DNA of 64,000 nt from Chryseobacterium paludis (lineage in GTDB: Bacteria; Bacteroidota; Bacteroidia; Flavobacteriales; Weeksellaceae). Made by a program: the position numbers and the translations under genes. The DNA lies in contig NZ_CP099966.1 in assembly GCF_025403485.1 (NCBI RefSeq), positions 1,426,001 through 1,490,000 on the forward strand. The letters are read 5' to 3'. Positions within the stretch are counted from its first letter, which is position 1, and each line of letters opens with the position of its first letter. The notes under the pieces are model-generated. The model worked only from the letters and a program-made list of their open reading frames with translations. It was not told the origin of the DNA and made no database searches. Of the stretch, positions 26,798-35,609 are shown one piece after another.

Positions 26798-26830
26798 CAA
26801 ATTTATAATTATTCTGCTGAATATAAGCAA
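26798..26830 (-). promoter_or_regulatory. Promoter of the GHMP kinase-UbiA unit
   Basis: The -7 element TAAATTTG (minus strand, 26798-26805) is preceded by TTG at 26828-26830 with a 22-nt spacer, fitting the Bacteroidota promoter. Confidence 0.6.
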
Positions 26831-26920
26831 AATCCAGGCCGAATTACAATTTTTTTTTGAATAATAAGGACTCAACGGTTATAATCCAACTAACTTTAAA
26901 ACGATTAGGAATTAATAGAA

Positions 26921-26946
26921 AAAAGCCTGAGATAATCAGGCTTTTT
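26921..26946 (-). terminator. Terminator after the secreted metalloprotease gene
   Basis: AAAAGCCTGA and TCAGGCTTTTT form a perfect stem around GATAA, 18 nt past the stop codon. Confidence 0.88.
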
Positions 26947-26963
26947 AAATAAGGTATATATTT

Positions 26964-29129
26964 TTATTGTTTTATTAATTTCTTAGTAACCGTTTGTTTC
27001 TCCGTTTCTACCGAAACTACATAATTTCCGGTTTGAATTGAAGAGAGATTGACTTCAAGTTTATTGCCTTTTAATGAAGAAGAAGATAATACTAATCTTC
27101 CTGCTTCATCATACATTTTATATGATTTCAGGTTTTCTTTAGAAGAAATGACGATTAAATTTTTTGCGGGATTCGGATAGATACTGACAGTGTTATCTTT
27201 AGTACCAACCTCTTCTATTCCTAAAACTGCACATGAAAAATTAGCTTTCCATCCATTTTCAGTAACTCCAGGGTCTGATTCAAATTTTACCGTAATCGCT
27301 CCTGTTGAATGGGTAGAAGTAAACGATCCAGGTAGGGTATTTCCAGTTAAAGTCCCGTTAGTAAATAATGGTGAAGCAGTGGATGGTCCGTTATAAATAT
27401 ACAAATAATCATAATCTTGTTCAAGCGCAAGCTCAGTAAAATTCAGTGTAAGTGCTGAACCTGCATTAGGATAAAATGTCTTAACGATGGTTTCATTGTT
27501 TCCGTAAGCAGCAGTTGCCCCTCCGGTGTCTGTAAACAAGGCACCACCACACCAATTGGCATCTGTTAAAAATACTTGCGACCTCTGATAAGCATTGGAT
27601 CCGGAACAACTTGAACCTACAAACAGCTTATAATAAGTTGCGGGTTGAAGATTAGTTAAATTAAGGTTTTGAGTAGTTGTATTTCCAGAGGTAACAAGAG
27701 TTCCATCCATTGTTGTCAATTTATATTTCCAGGATGTAGAAGTAGCATCTGTAATGGTAGCACTTGCTGTATTGGTTGTAACATTAGAAATATTCATTGC
27801 TGTAACTGTAAGATTACAGGCGGTTGTACAATTGGTACCAAGACAAGGTTTAGAATCTACTGTATTTCTAATTAATGCTGCAGGCTGAGGACCAAATCCA
27901 TTACTAAAACTAATTCCTACTCCAGAAACTAGATGGCAGTAACTCATGATCGTTCCTTTAACTGTAGTCGCTGGAATAGGTCCTGTGCAGCCTTCACTAT
28001 AACCAGCTTGTGCCCCACATCCGTCGATCGGAGTTCCATTTCCATTCCATGCGCATGCATGAGTATGTGGTGACCCTAAGCTATGCCCCATTTCATGAGT
28101 CATTGCCTGAATAGTCCATGAATATATAGGTACATTTGAATATGTTTGAGAGATTCCAGAATAAGCATATTTATTTCCTGTACAAAGCGAATTCAGAAAA
28201 GCTATACTTGTTGTTGCTGGTGCATTAACAAGGTGAGCCAGATCACCATTAAAAGTGGGTCTGTTTGTTTTGAAACTGTTTAAATTACCACTTGGAGTTC
28301 CTGTATATGGATCTACAGTTGTCCAGATAAATATTTCATTTAAGGCTACTCTTACATCATCATTGCTATAAAGAGTAGCTATATTATTGTGAACCGCAGT
28401 AAGCCAGTTAGTCACGGTAGTCGTGTTTGAACCATTATTCTGATAAGGTGCAAAACAAACTTCATAATAAATTCTAACACAATTTTCTGTTACCGCTTTT
28501 TTACTAGTATTAGGATCAAAAGCTATTTTTTGAGTTTGATTTTCTTTTAATTCATCTACTCCACAAACAAATGGATTAGCTCCAGTTAGTTTCGATTCAG
28601 AGTAACTGACAAAATCTTCAGAGTTTTTCACTTTTCCTACAACAACATTTCCAAGATCTGAAGTAGAAGCTACTCCTACTACATCATTATCAAAGAAACT
28701 AAAAGCGACCACAGAGCTATTATCTCCTTTAATAATACCTCGGTAATAAACCCCAGGAGTATACTGTACAATCTCCCCTTTATTAGTGGTTACTTTAAAA
28801 TTATCTGTAAAAATCTGACTTTTATATAATTCTATGGTTATTTTTTTGTCTCCCTCAAAAGGAAATGACATTTCAAGAAATTCGGGCTTATCTTTTACAA
28901 GTTTTTTTAGCTCAACAGAATTAATAGACATTGCTGTAATATCCGTTGCAGCTCTTTTGTATTCAGCCATTTTTGATGAAGCTTTGTTGACTTCAAACAA
29001 ATCATATTTCACAAAACTTTTACTTTGATTATGATATTCTGTTATTTTTTGAGCAATGGGTCTTAAATTTTGAGAAAAACTTAAGATAAAGCACATTGAA
29101 ATACCAAGAAGTAGAATTTTCTTTATCAT
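26964..29129 (-). CDS. Secreted zinc metalloprotease (reprolysin-like) with CUB and T9SS sorting domain
   Basis: I start at the ATG at 29129 (721 aa), because it gives a clean signal peptide, MIKKILLLGISMCFILSFSQ. A propeptide-like region runs to about residue 190. The catalytic motif HEMGHSLGSPH has His345, Glu346, His349 and His355 and is followed by a Met-turn candidate, GTIMSYCH. This matches metzincins of the adamalysin/reprolysin type. A fibronectin-III-like segment comes next. A CUB-like domain (CGGALFTDTGG...YDYLYIYNGPS) follows at about 530-640. The C-terminal T9SS type A domain (VSIYPNPAKNLIVISSKENL to VTKKLIKQ) directs export through the type IX system. It is a single-gene unit. 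Confidence 0.9.
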   Translation of the reverse strand: MIKKILLLGISMCFILSFSQNLRPIAQKITEYHNQSKSFVKYDLFEVNKASSKMAEYKRAATDITAMSINSVELKKLVKDKPEFLEMSFPFEGDKKITIELYKSQIFTDNFKVTTNKGEIVQYTPGVYYRGIIKGDNSSVVAFSFFDNDVVGVASTSDLGNVVVGKVKNSEDFVSYSESKLTGANPFVCGVDELKENQTQKIAFDPNTSKKAVTENCVRIYYEVCFAPYQNNGSNTTTVTNWLTAVHNNIATLYSNDDVRVALNEIFIWTTVDPYTGTPSGNLNSFKTNRPTFNGDLAHLVNAPATTSIAFLNSLCTGNKYAYSGISQTYSNVPIYSWTIQAMTHEMGHSLGSPHTHACAWNGNGTPIDGCGAQAGYSEGCTGPIPATTVKGTIMSYCHLVSGVGISFSNGFGPQPAALIRNTVDSKPCLGTNCTTACNLTVTAMNISNVTTNTASATITDATSTSWKYKLTTMDGTLVTSGNTTTQNLNLTNLQPATYYKLFVGSSCSGSNAYQRSQVFLTDANWCGGALFTDTGGATAAYGNNETIVKTFYPNAGSALTLNFTELALEQDYDYLYIYNGPSTASPLFTNGTLTGNTLPGSFTSTHSTGAITVKFESDPGVTENGWKANFSCAVLGIEEVGTKDNTVSIYPNPAKNLIVISSKENLKSYKMYDEAGRLVLSSSSLKGNKLEVNLSSIQTGNYVVSVETEKQTVTKKLIKQ

Positions 29130-29303
29130 TATTATTAATTTATTAATGCAAATAAACAAAAAAATTCCACATTAAGTGATTAATAATCATAATTTATCTT
29201 AATTTACTAATTAATGAACAACTAAAAGAGAATTAAATTAAAATAATTCATTAAAAAACATACTTTATTTGATATTAACCACAAAACATCAAGATTAAAA
29301 TAA

Positions 29304-29330
29304 AAAAAGACGTTAAAATAACGTCTTTTT
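29304..29330 (-). terminator. Terminator after the UMF1-family transporter gene
   Basis: AAAAAGACGTTA and TAACGTCTTTTT form a perfect stem around AAA, about 22 nt past the stop. Confidence 0.88.
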
Positions 29331-29352
29331 CATTTTGTATATATACTATTTT

Positions 29353-30843
29353 TTACAAAGTATCTCGTTCTTTCAACGTATTTACTTTTAGGAATCGAAT
29401 CAATATTAGCCCAACACCAAAGAATAATGTCATAGAAAGCGCTGCAATACGCATATTATTAAAGTGCTCTATTAATGTCGCAAAAATAAATGTTCCTATA
29501 ATGATCGCTATTTTTTCTAACACATCATAAAAACTGAAGAAAGTTGTATTTTCCATGGAATCTTCCGGTAATAGTTTTGAATAGGTAGATCTTGACATTG
29601 CCTGGAGTCCACCCATAACTAAACCAACTACTGCAGCAACCCCATAGAACTGATATTCTACTGTAGGATTTTCTTTATTTAAGAAATATGCCCATAAACA
29701 AGCTACGATCCATAAAACAATAGCAATAGAGATTACATTTTTATTACCTATTTTTCTTGATAATCTCGAGAAAATAACAGCACCTATAATAGCTTCAATC
29801 TGAATCACTAAAAGTGTTCCTATAAGCTTATCCTGTGCCAGATTGATTTCACTTTTCCCAAACAATGTTGCCATTAAAAAGATCGTTTGCATTCCTACAC
29901 TGTAGAAAAAGAAACTCGATAAGAAAAACTTAAGGTTTTTATCTTTAAACAGTTCATTCCCAACTTTAAAAAGCTCATGAAAACTTTCTTTGGCAATATC
30001 TTTATAAAAACTCATATTATCCTTTAAAACCTCAAAGAAACCTCCTTGCTCTTCATGTTTTTTAAATATGTTCTTATAGTTCAATAATACCAAATCTTTA
30101 GGAAGATTGTCTTTTACATTACCAAACTGTGGCAAATGCTTAAATGTATATTGAGAGAATCCAAACCACCATGCCCCTGTTAAAAGAAAGCTTATTCTTG
30201 TAAATAGCAATTGCTGAGCTGCTCCTTTTGCAAAGACCTGAATCAAAACCAAACAAATCACCACCAGAACTACAGATCCTATATACCCATAAACATAGCC
30301 TTTTGCTGAAAGTGCATCCTGTTTATCCCGAGTCGCAATATCTGGTAAAAATGAGTTATAAAATACCAAACTCCCCCAGAATCCCACACTCGCCGTAATA
30401 CTGAAGAGTAGCCCTAAAAAAACATTATGCATTCCTGTAAACATAGCCAATCCCATACAAGAAGTAGCACCTAAATAACAGAAAAACTGTAAAAATGATT
30501 TCTTATTTCCAATTGTATCTGCTAAAGAAGATAAAAATGGAGAAAGTAAAACCACAATGAAAAAAGAGATTGTCAATGAATAGCCATATACAGCATCCGG
30601 TTGATATTCTTTTCCAAAGACTTTTATTAAATGCCTTACAGGGACATCAATCCATTGTTTGGTTTCTACTACATATTCCTTCTTTTCATACGCGGTAGTA
30701 AGAATAGAATAGTAAATAGGAAAAATAGTAGAAGTAATAACCAGGGAGTATACAGAGTTGGCCCAGTCATAAACGGCCCAAGCCTTCATAATCTTCGGGT
30801 TATTCTTTATATTTTTTGGTTGTTGATTCTCTGTTTCAGACAT
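29353..30843 (-). CDS. UMF1-family MFS transporter
   Basis: I start at the ATG at 30843 (496 aa); longer versions would begin upstream of the promoter -7 element. The family hallmark KAWAVYDWANSVYSLVITSTIFPIYYS opens the first transmembrane helix. About 12 helices are visible, with an insert of roughly 60 polar residues in the middle (LPKDLVLLNYKNIFKKHEE...). UMF1 proteins are related to fungal Atg22 vacuolar effluxers; substrates in bacteria are unknown. The gene has its own promoter embedded in the preceding terminator region. Confidence 0.88.
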   Translation of the reverse strand: MSETENQQPKNIKNNPKIMKAWAVYDWANSVYSLVITSTIFPIYYSILTTAYEKKEYVVETKQWIDVPVRHLIKVFGKEYQPDAVYGYSLTISFFIVVLLSPFLSSLADTIGNKKSFLQFFCYLGATSCMGLAMFTGMHNVFLGLLFSITASVGFWGSLVFYNSFLPDIATRDKQDALSAKGYVYGYIGSVVLVVICLVLIQVFAKGAAQQLLFTRISFLLTGAWWFGFSQYTFKHLPQFGNVKDNLPKDLVLLNYKNIFKKHEEQGGFFEVLKDNMSFYKDIAKESFHELFKVGNELFKDKNLKFFLSSFFFYSVGMQTIFLMATLFGKSEINLAQDKLIGTLLVIQIEAIIGAVIFSRLSRKIGNKNVISIAIVLWIVACLWAYFLNKENPTVEYQFYGVAAVVGLVMGGLQAMSRSTYSKLLPEDSMENTTFFSFYDVLEKIAIIIGTFIFATLIEHFNNMRIAALSMTLFFGVGLILIRFLKVNTLKERDTL

Positions 30844-30862
30844 TTCAAATATATTAGATGCA

Positions 30863-30891
30863 CAAAAATAGAAAAACCGCTGAATATTCAA
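30863..30891 (-). promoter_or_regulatory. Promoter of the UMF1-family transporter gene
   Basis: The -7 element TATTTTTG (minus strand, 30863-30870) has a TTG at 30889-30891, an 18-nt spacer. The -33 half lies inside the hairpin that ends the upstream unit. Confidence 0.6.
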
Positions 30892-30898
30892 CGGTTTT
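30872..30898 (-). terminator. Hairpin terminator of the nitroreductase unit, overlapping a promoter
   Basis: AACCG/TGAA and TTCA/CGGTT pair around TA with one C-A mismatch, with T-runs on both strands. It is about 135 nt past the nitroreductase stop. Confidence 0.65.
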
Positions 30899-31034
30899 TT
30901 TTATTAATTAGATTATTGTGAAAGATTATAAATTATTAAACAGCTTTTTATATTTATAATTTCTGCTGGCTCTATCTTACAAAACCTCATATAAAGACTA
31001 AAAGACATTGCTAGAATATTTTTAACAAAATTTA

Positions 31035-31667
31035 TTAATTTACTTTCTTTACAAATTCATCCAAGGGTTTCCGCACTTTTTTTAATGGCAGGTTCCAGTC
31101 GTTTGTTTCATCTCTATAACCTAATGCAAGAAGCATAGAGCTACGCAATCCTTTCTCACGTAAATCTAAAACCTCATCTAACATTACAGGATCGAATCCC
31201 TCCATTGGCGAAGCATCAATTTTGTTTAAAGCAGCGGTTGCAAGTGCAAGTCCCAAAGCAATATTAGCCTGTTTTGCTGCATGATGAAAGTTTTCTTCTT
31301 TAGACATTTTGCCAAAAAATTGTTTAGCAAAATTTCGTTGCCTACCCGAAATTGTAGTATCTGCATTTCGTATTAGGTTTAAATGATCAAATACCTTATC
31401 TATTCTTTCCGGTGTATAATTATCCCAGGCTGCAAATACCAATACATGAGATGCCTCCACAATTTGTGGTTGATTCATCGTAATCGGCAAAAGTTTTTCT
31501 TTCCATAATTTATCGGAAATAATAAAGATTTCGTAAGGTTGTAATCCAATACCTGATGGTGCCAGATGAGCAGCTTTAATGATTGCATCGAGAATATCAT
31601 GTGGAATGGACTCTCCTGTCATTCTTTTTGTTGCATACCTCCATTCTAAGGCTTTTATAATATCCAT
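31035..31667 (-). CDS. NAD(P)H nitroreductase family protein
   Basis: This 210-aa FMN-dependent enzyme belongs to the NfsB/FRase I-like family. The N-terminus ALEWRYATKRMTGESIPHDILDAIIKAAHLAPSGIGLQPYEIFII has the FMN-phosphate-binding RYATKR and the SGxGLQP motif. LALGYRDETNDWNLPLKKVRKPLDEFV near the end is also typical. It reduces nitro compounds or quinones using NAD(P)H; the physiological substrate is unknown. The SDR gene lies 16 nt upstream in the same unit. Confidence 0.9.
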   Translation of the reverse strand: MDIIKALEWRYATKRMTGESIPHDILDAIIKAAHLAPSGIGLQPYEIFIISDKLWKEKLLPITMNQPQIVEASHVLVFAAWDNYTPERIDKVFDHLNLIRNADTTISGRQRNFAKQFFGKMSKEENFHHAAKQANIALGLALATAALNKIDASPMEGFDPVMLDEVLDLREKGLRSSMLLALGYRDETNDWNLPLKKVRKPLDEFVKKVN

Positions 31668-31683
31668 TTCTCTTTACTAAATA

Positions 31684-32538
31684 TTAACTGTACTTTTCTA
31701 CCCATTTTGCTTTAAGCTCGGCTCTCGCATTGATAAATTCTATATCTGTTCCTTGGGCTATAGCATCCAGAGGATAACGTAAAGGACGTGTTCCTTTCTC
31801 CATATTAATAAGGTTTAATACGCCATCTGCAATGACTTGGGGATCCATATTGAATTCAGCCATTTTACCAAATAATCCAGCTCCGATATTGTTAAACATT
31901 TCTGTAGCAACAGGATCATATTCCTTGGTAATTTCTGGCTTATCAGCTTGTACTCCTGCTTTACTCCCGGAATTCATTTCTGTTGGATACACTCCTGGCT
32001 GGATGGTTACATTTTCTATATTGAATTGAGATAGCTCATCCTGAATAGCTTCTGTAATTGCTTCAACACTAAATTTAGAGGCAAGGTAAGGTCCCATAAA
32101 AGGCATTGCATGTCCACTAGCTCCGGAAGTAATATTAATAATAAGCCCTGACTTCACCTTCCGCATGCCTGGTAAAACAGCTTGATAGGTACGAATAACA
32201 CCATAGAAATTGACTTCAAAAAACTTTTTAATCTGATCGATAGAATATGCCTCTACCAATCCAAAACCTGCCAGACCCGCATTGTTCACCAGTACATCTA
32301 TTTTTCCATGTTTAGCCAGTGTATTTTCAAAAGCTTCTTTTACTGATGCATCATTAGTAACATCTATATCTACCACATCTACATTTGGAAGTGCCGAAAG
32401 TTCTGTAGCTACTGCTTCATTTTTGTCTTTTGTTCCACGCATCCCTGCAATAACAGTATGCCCTGCTTGTGACAATGTAATTGTCATTAATTTTCCGAAT
32501 CCGGTACTTGTCCCTGTAATGAAAATTGTTTTGCTCAT
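31684..32538 (-). CDS. SDR family oxidoreductase
   Basis: The protein is 284 aa. The nucleotide-binding TGTSTGFG is at residues 8-15 (GxxxGxG form), followed by NNAGLAGFG near 85-93. The catalytic Ser is in INITSGASGHAMPF, and the YxxxK motif is in MGPYLASKFSVEAITEA (Tyr and Lys four apart). This is a classical short-chain dehydrogenase with an NADP-type loop; the substrate is unknown. It is the first gene of the SDR-nitroreductase unit and follows a Crp-type regulator gene separated by a terminator. Confidence 0.9.
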   Translation of the reverse strand: MSKTIFITGTSTGFGKLMTITLSQAGHTVIAGMRGTKDKNEAVATELSALPNVDVVDIDVTNDASVKEAFENTLAKHGKIDVLVNNAGLAGFGLVEAYSIDQIKKFFEVNFYGVIRTYQAVLPGMRKVKSGLIINITSGASGHAMPFMGPYLASKFSVEAITEAIQDELSQFNIENVTIQPGVYPTEMNSGSKAGVQADKPEITKEYDPVATEMFNNIGAGLFGKMAEFNMDPQVIADGVLNLINMEKGTRPLRYPLDAIAQGTDIEFINARAELKAKWVEKYS

Positions 32539-32568
32539 ATCTTTTAAATTTTTTATTTAATATTGAGG

Positions 32569-32576
32569 CAAAATTA
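32569..32576 (-). promoter_or_regulatory. -7 element upstream of the SDR-nitroreductase unit
   Basis: The minus strand reads TAATTTTG, matching TAnnTTTG, 30 nt before the SDR start codon. Confidence 0.55.
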
Positions 32577-32615
32577 GTATCAGAAACCGTCGTGATCCAT
32601 TGATATTTAAAGGAA

Positions 32616-32643
32616 AAAACCATTGACAATTATCAATGGTTTT
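32616..32643 (-). terminator. Terminator overlapping the stop of the second Crp gene
   Basis: AAAACCATTGA and TCAATGGTTTT form a stem around a loop of about 6 nt (CAATTA). It starts within the stop codon and ends in T-rich sequence on the minus strand. Confidence 0.82.
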
Positions 32644-33220
32644 ACTTTTTTGTTGATTGTGTTCGTATGCGACTAAGCGTTTCAGGTGAAACACCCAGAT
32701 ATGAGGCAATCATGTGCTGAGGAATTCGATTCACTATTAATGGATTCTTTTGAATAAAATCCTGGTATTTTTCTTCTGCAGATAAACTTATATTTGCGTG
32801 TATTCTTTTTTGTGAAACCAGGAAACTTCTTTGTAGAATTTCATTAACCAGGTTATTTAATTGTGGTATTTTCTGACATATACTTATAAAATCATCTTTC
32901 GTAATAAGGATAATTTCTGAATTTTCCAATGCAACGATATTAAACTCTGAGGGGTTTCCAGATGTTAAGCTTTCCCGATCACCTGTCCAATAGTTTTCTG
33001 CCGAAAAATTCATGATATGTTCCTGACCTTTGGAATCTACAGAAAAAGTCTTCACCAATCCACCTGAAACAAAAGCATTATATTTCCACACGTCACCTTC
33101 CTGGAGTAAATACTGGCGCTTTTGGAGTCTTTTTAATATCGCTACACTTTTTATTAACTCAATCTCGTGCTCAGAGAGAGTGATTTTTTCTTTTAAATAA
33201 TTTATAAAATAATCAAGCAT
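32642..33220 (-). CDS. Crp/Fnr family transcriptional regulator (second copy)
   Basis: The protein is 192 aa and a paralogue of the regulator at 14551-15126. The sensor domain is KRQYLLQEGDVWKYNAFVSGGLVKTF...GQEHIMNFSAENYWTGD, and the C-terminal HTH is QHMIASYLGVSPETLSRIRTQ. No residues diagnostic of cAMP or an iron-sulfur cluster are seen. The downstream SDR-nitroreductase unit on the same strand is its likely target, by analogy with similar regulator-oxidoreductase pairs in Bacteroidota. This is inference. Confidence 0.88.
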   Translation of the reverse strand: MLDYFINYLKEKITLSEHEIELIKSVAILKRLQKRQYLLQEGDVWKYNAFVSGGLVKTFSVDSKGQEHIMNFSAENYWTGDRESLTSGNPSEFNIVALENSEIILITKDDFISICQKIPQLNNLVNEILQRSFLVSQKRIHANISLSAEEKYQDFIQKNPLIVNRIPQHMIASYLGVSPETLSRIRTQSTKK

Positions 33221-33354
33221 TGGATAATGATAAATGATAATTTAAAGGTAGTTATTTAATGCTAAACTTAGTTTTACAATCTATTGATTTAAGCTTTACC
33301 ACAAAGTTAAATAAAGGCTTTCATAATCAGCGTATCTATTCATGTATCTACAAT

Positions 33355-33385
33355 AAAAAAGTTGGAGCTATCTGCTCCAACTTTT
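33355..33385 (-). terminator. Terminator after the thiolase gene
   Basis: AAAAAGTTGGAGC and GCTCCAACTTTTT form a perfect stem around TATCT, 25 nt past the stop. Confidence 0.9.
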
Positions 33386-33410
33386 TGCATTCTAAATCCT
33401 ATTTGAAGGA

Positions 33411-34589
33411 TTACATATTTTCAATAACAATGGCAGAAGCACCACCACCTCCATTACAGATCGCAGCAGCACCATATTTAGCATTGTTTTGTTTTAACAC
33501 GTTAATTAAAGTAACTATAATTCTTGAACCAGAACTTCCCAGTGGATGTCCTAAAGCGACAGCACCACCATTTACATTTACTTTAGCAGCATCCAATCCT
33601 AAGATCTTATTATTTGCCAAACCAACTACAGAGAAAGCCTCATTAAATTCAAAGAAATCAATATCACTAATTTCTAAACCAGCTTTTTTAAGAGCGATAG
33701 GTAGAGCTTTAGCAGGTGCTGTTGTGAAATTTTCAGGCTCCTGAGCCGCATCAGCATAAGATACTATTCTTGCTAAAGGTTTAAGACCTAATTCTTCCAT
33801 TTTTTCTTTAGAAACAAGGATTAACGCAGAAGCTCCATCATTTAAAGTAGATGCATTAGCTGCTGTTACTGTTCCGCCCTCTTTTTTAAATACTGTTGGA
33901 AGTGTTGGAAGTCTGTCAAAATTAACAGCCTTATATTCTTCATCTTCAGCAAAAATTACAGGCTCTCCTTTTCTCTGAGGGATCTCAACAGATACTACCT
34001 CATCATTGAATTTCCCTTCACCCCATGCCTTAGCTGATCTTTTATAAGATTCAATAGCAAATTGATCCTGATCTTCTCTAGAAAAAGAATAGTCAGTTGC
34101 ACATTTTTCTGCACAAACTCCCATATGAACTTTATTATAAACGTCTGTAAGACCATCTAAAACCATTCCGTCCTGCATTTTTACATCACCTAGTTTTGTT
34201 GCAAGTCTAGCATTATAATAATGTGGAACTGAAGACATATTTTCCATTCCTCCGGCAACGATTACATCTACATCACCTGCTTTAATTGCCTGTGCTGCCA
34301 TAGTTACTGCTTTCATTCCTGAAGCACAAACTTTATTTACTGTAGTAGAAGGAGTTTCAATAGAAAGTCCTGCTCCTAATGCTACCTGACGAGCAGGTGC
34401 CTGTCCTTCTCCTGCCTGTAAAACGTTCCCCATGTAAATTTCCTGAACCATTTTAGGATCAAGACCAATCTTGTCTAATGCTCCTTTTACAGCAACAGTC
34501 CCCAACTTAGTAGCCGGAACAGTTGATAAACTTCCCATAAAACTACCCATTGGTGTTCTTACTGCGGAAACGATGAATACTTCTTTCAT
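33411..34589 (-). CDS. Acetyl-CoA C-acetyltransferase (thiolase)
   Basis: The protein is 392 aa, the standard thiolase length. The acylated nucleophile Cys88 is in VNKVCASGMKAV. The catalytic His348 is in GGAVALGHPLGSSG, and the second Cys378 is in AAICNGGGGASA. It condenses two acetyl-CoA to acetoacetyl-CoA or performs the reverse; either fatty-acid breakdown or entry into the mevalonate pathway would fit. It stands alone, with a terminator behind and small secreted-protein genes upstream. Confidence 0.95.
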   Translation of the reverse strand: MKEVFIVSAVRTPMGSFMGSLSTVPATKLGTVAVKGALDKIGLDPKMVQEIYMGNVLQAGEGQAPARQVALGAGLSIETPSTTVNKVCASGMKAVTMAAQAIKAGDVDVIVAGGMENMSSVPHYYNARLATKLGDVKMQDGMVLDGLTDVYNKVHMGVCAEKCATDYSFSREDQDQFAIESYKRSAKAWGEGKFNDEVVSVEIPQRKGEPVIFAEDEEYKAVNFDRLPTLPTVFKKEGGTVTAANASTLNDGASALILVSKEKMEELGLKPLARIVSYADAAQEPENFTTAPAKALPIALKKAGLEISDIDFFEFNEAFSVVGLANNKILGLDAAKVNVNGGAVALGHPLGSSGSRIIVTLINVLKQNNAKYGAAAICNGGGGASAIVIENM

Positions 34590-34659
34590 GTGTATGATAT
34601 ATTTTTTTTATTGATATATTTAACCTTACGGTTTCATTTTACTAATAATTTGTTATACT

Positions 34660-35079
34660 TTAGTTAATATCTTCTACTTTACTAAGTATAAATTCTGAGG
34701 TCTTATTATTATATTCTGAGGTTAATTTCAGAAAATTGCGATCTGTTTCTATGATTCTATTAACCATCACTTCACCTAATTTTACAGGATAATTTTCATC
34801 GGATTTTCCAATTATCGTAACTTTATAACTACAATTATCAACAAAATCCAGGCGTGACCTCACATAATCTTTACCATCATTATAATATTCTGTCTGGATA
34901 TTATCCTGAACAGTCATTACCCATTTATCAATAGGCATATCAACACGTAGAAATTTTCCGGCCTTTATGATTTGACAATTAGTTGGGTTATCAGATGTTA
35001 AGAACATATTTTGTTGAGACTTCAATTTAGAAAATCCCATACAAAAAAATACAATTAATAAAGTGTTAAGATGTTTCAT
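34660..35079 (-). CDS. Secreted protein of unknown function, 139 aa
   Basis: A signal peptide (MKHLNTLLIVFFCMGFSKLKSQ) precedes about 115 residues predicted to be mostly beta strands (FLRVDMPIDKWVMTVQDNIQTEYYND, CSYKVTIIGKSDENYPVKLGEVMVNRI). I recognise no family. Its start overlaps the end of the upstream membrane-protein gene by 14 nt, so the two are translationally coupled. Confidence 0.65.
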   Translation of the reverse strand: MKHLNTLLIVFFCMGFSKLKSQQNMFLTSDNPTNCQIIKAGKFLRVDMPIDKWVMTVQDNIQTEYYNDGKDYVRSRLDFVDNCSYKVTIIGKSDENYPVKLGEVMVNRIIETDRNFLKLTSEYNNKTSEFILSKVEDIN

Positions 35080-35461
35080 ATTTCTGTTGCGTTTTTTTAA
35101 TTAGCAATAAAAAAGCTCCCAAAAACTCAACGATCCAACCCCATTTTAGCTTTACTACACCTGCAAAGGTTTCCCGCCAGGATTTAAAGGGTAAAAAACT
35201 GAAATAATCCAAAGATTGAAGCTTAACAGCAATCAAGGTAAAAATGAATAATAGGATTAACAAAACTCCAAAAATCTGTGCTATTTTTGGTTTATTATTA
35301 ACTACTCCAAAAAGCGCGCATGCTGTAAGGATCCAGCAGGCAACAGCTAAATAATGATCTAATTTCCAGTAATTCCAATTTCCTATAATGGGAACGTGAA
35401 CCAGTGGTAAAAAGCTCCCTACTATTATCAGTAGTACTCCTATTAACTGAATATTTTTCAT
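35066..35461 (-). CDS. Small integral membrane protein, 131 aa
   Basis: I start at the ATG at 35461 (MKNIQLIGVLLIIVGSFLPLV). Four hydrophobic segments are visible, at about residues 4-24, 37-55, 63-80 and 105-122, with a short loop SLDYFSFLPFKSWRET before the last. Its pattern resembles small flavobacterial four-helix proteins of unknown function. It overlaps the following secreted-protein gene by 14 nt. Confidence 0.65.
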   Translation of the reverse strand: MKNIQLIGVLLIIVGSFLPLVHVPIIGNWNYWKLDHYLAVACWILTACALFGVVNNKPKIAQIFGVLLILLFIFTLIAVKLQSLDYFSFLPFKSWRETFAGVVKLKWGWIVEFLGAFLLLIKKTQQKYETS

Positions 35462-35609
35462 ATTTCTTAAAGTGCCAAAATACAAAAAAAAACACACTTT
35501 AAATCAGTGTGTTTTAAAAACAAATTTTTCAAATTTAAACATTGACGGCTATAAAAAATCTAATGAAAAACTAATAATTTAATAAGAAAAAATAAGTTTC
35601 TTTGTTTAA

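Noticed and set aside
33259..33744. 161-codon plus-strand frame opposite the thiolase end
   Set aside because: It crosses the thiolase terminator and is antisense to conserved thiolase motifs.
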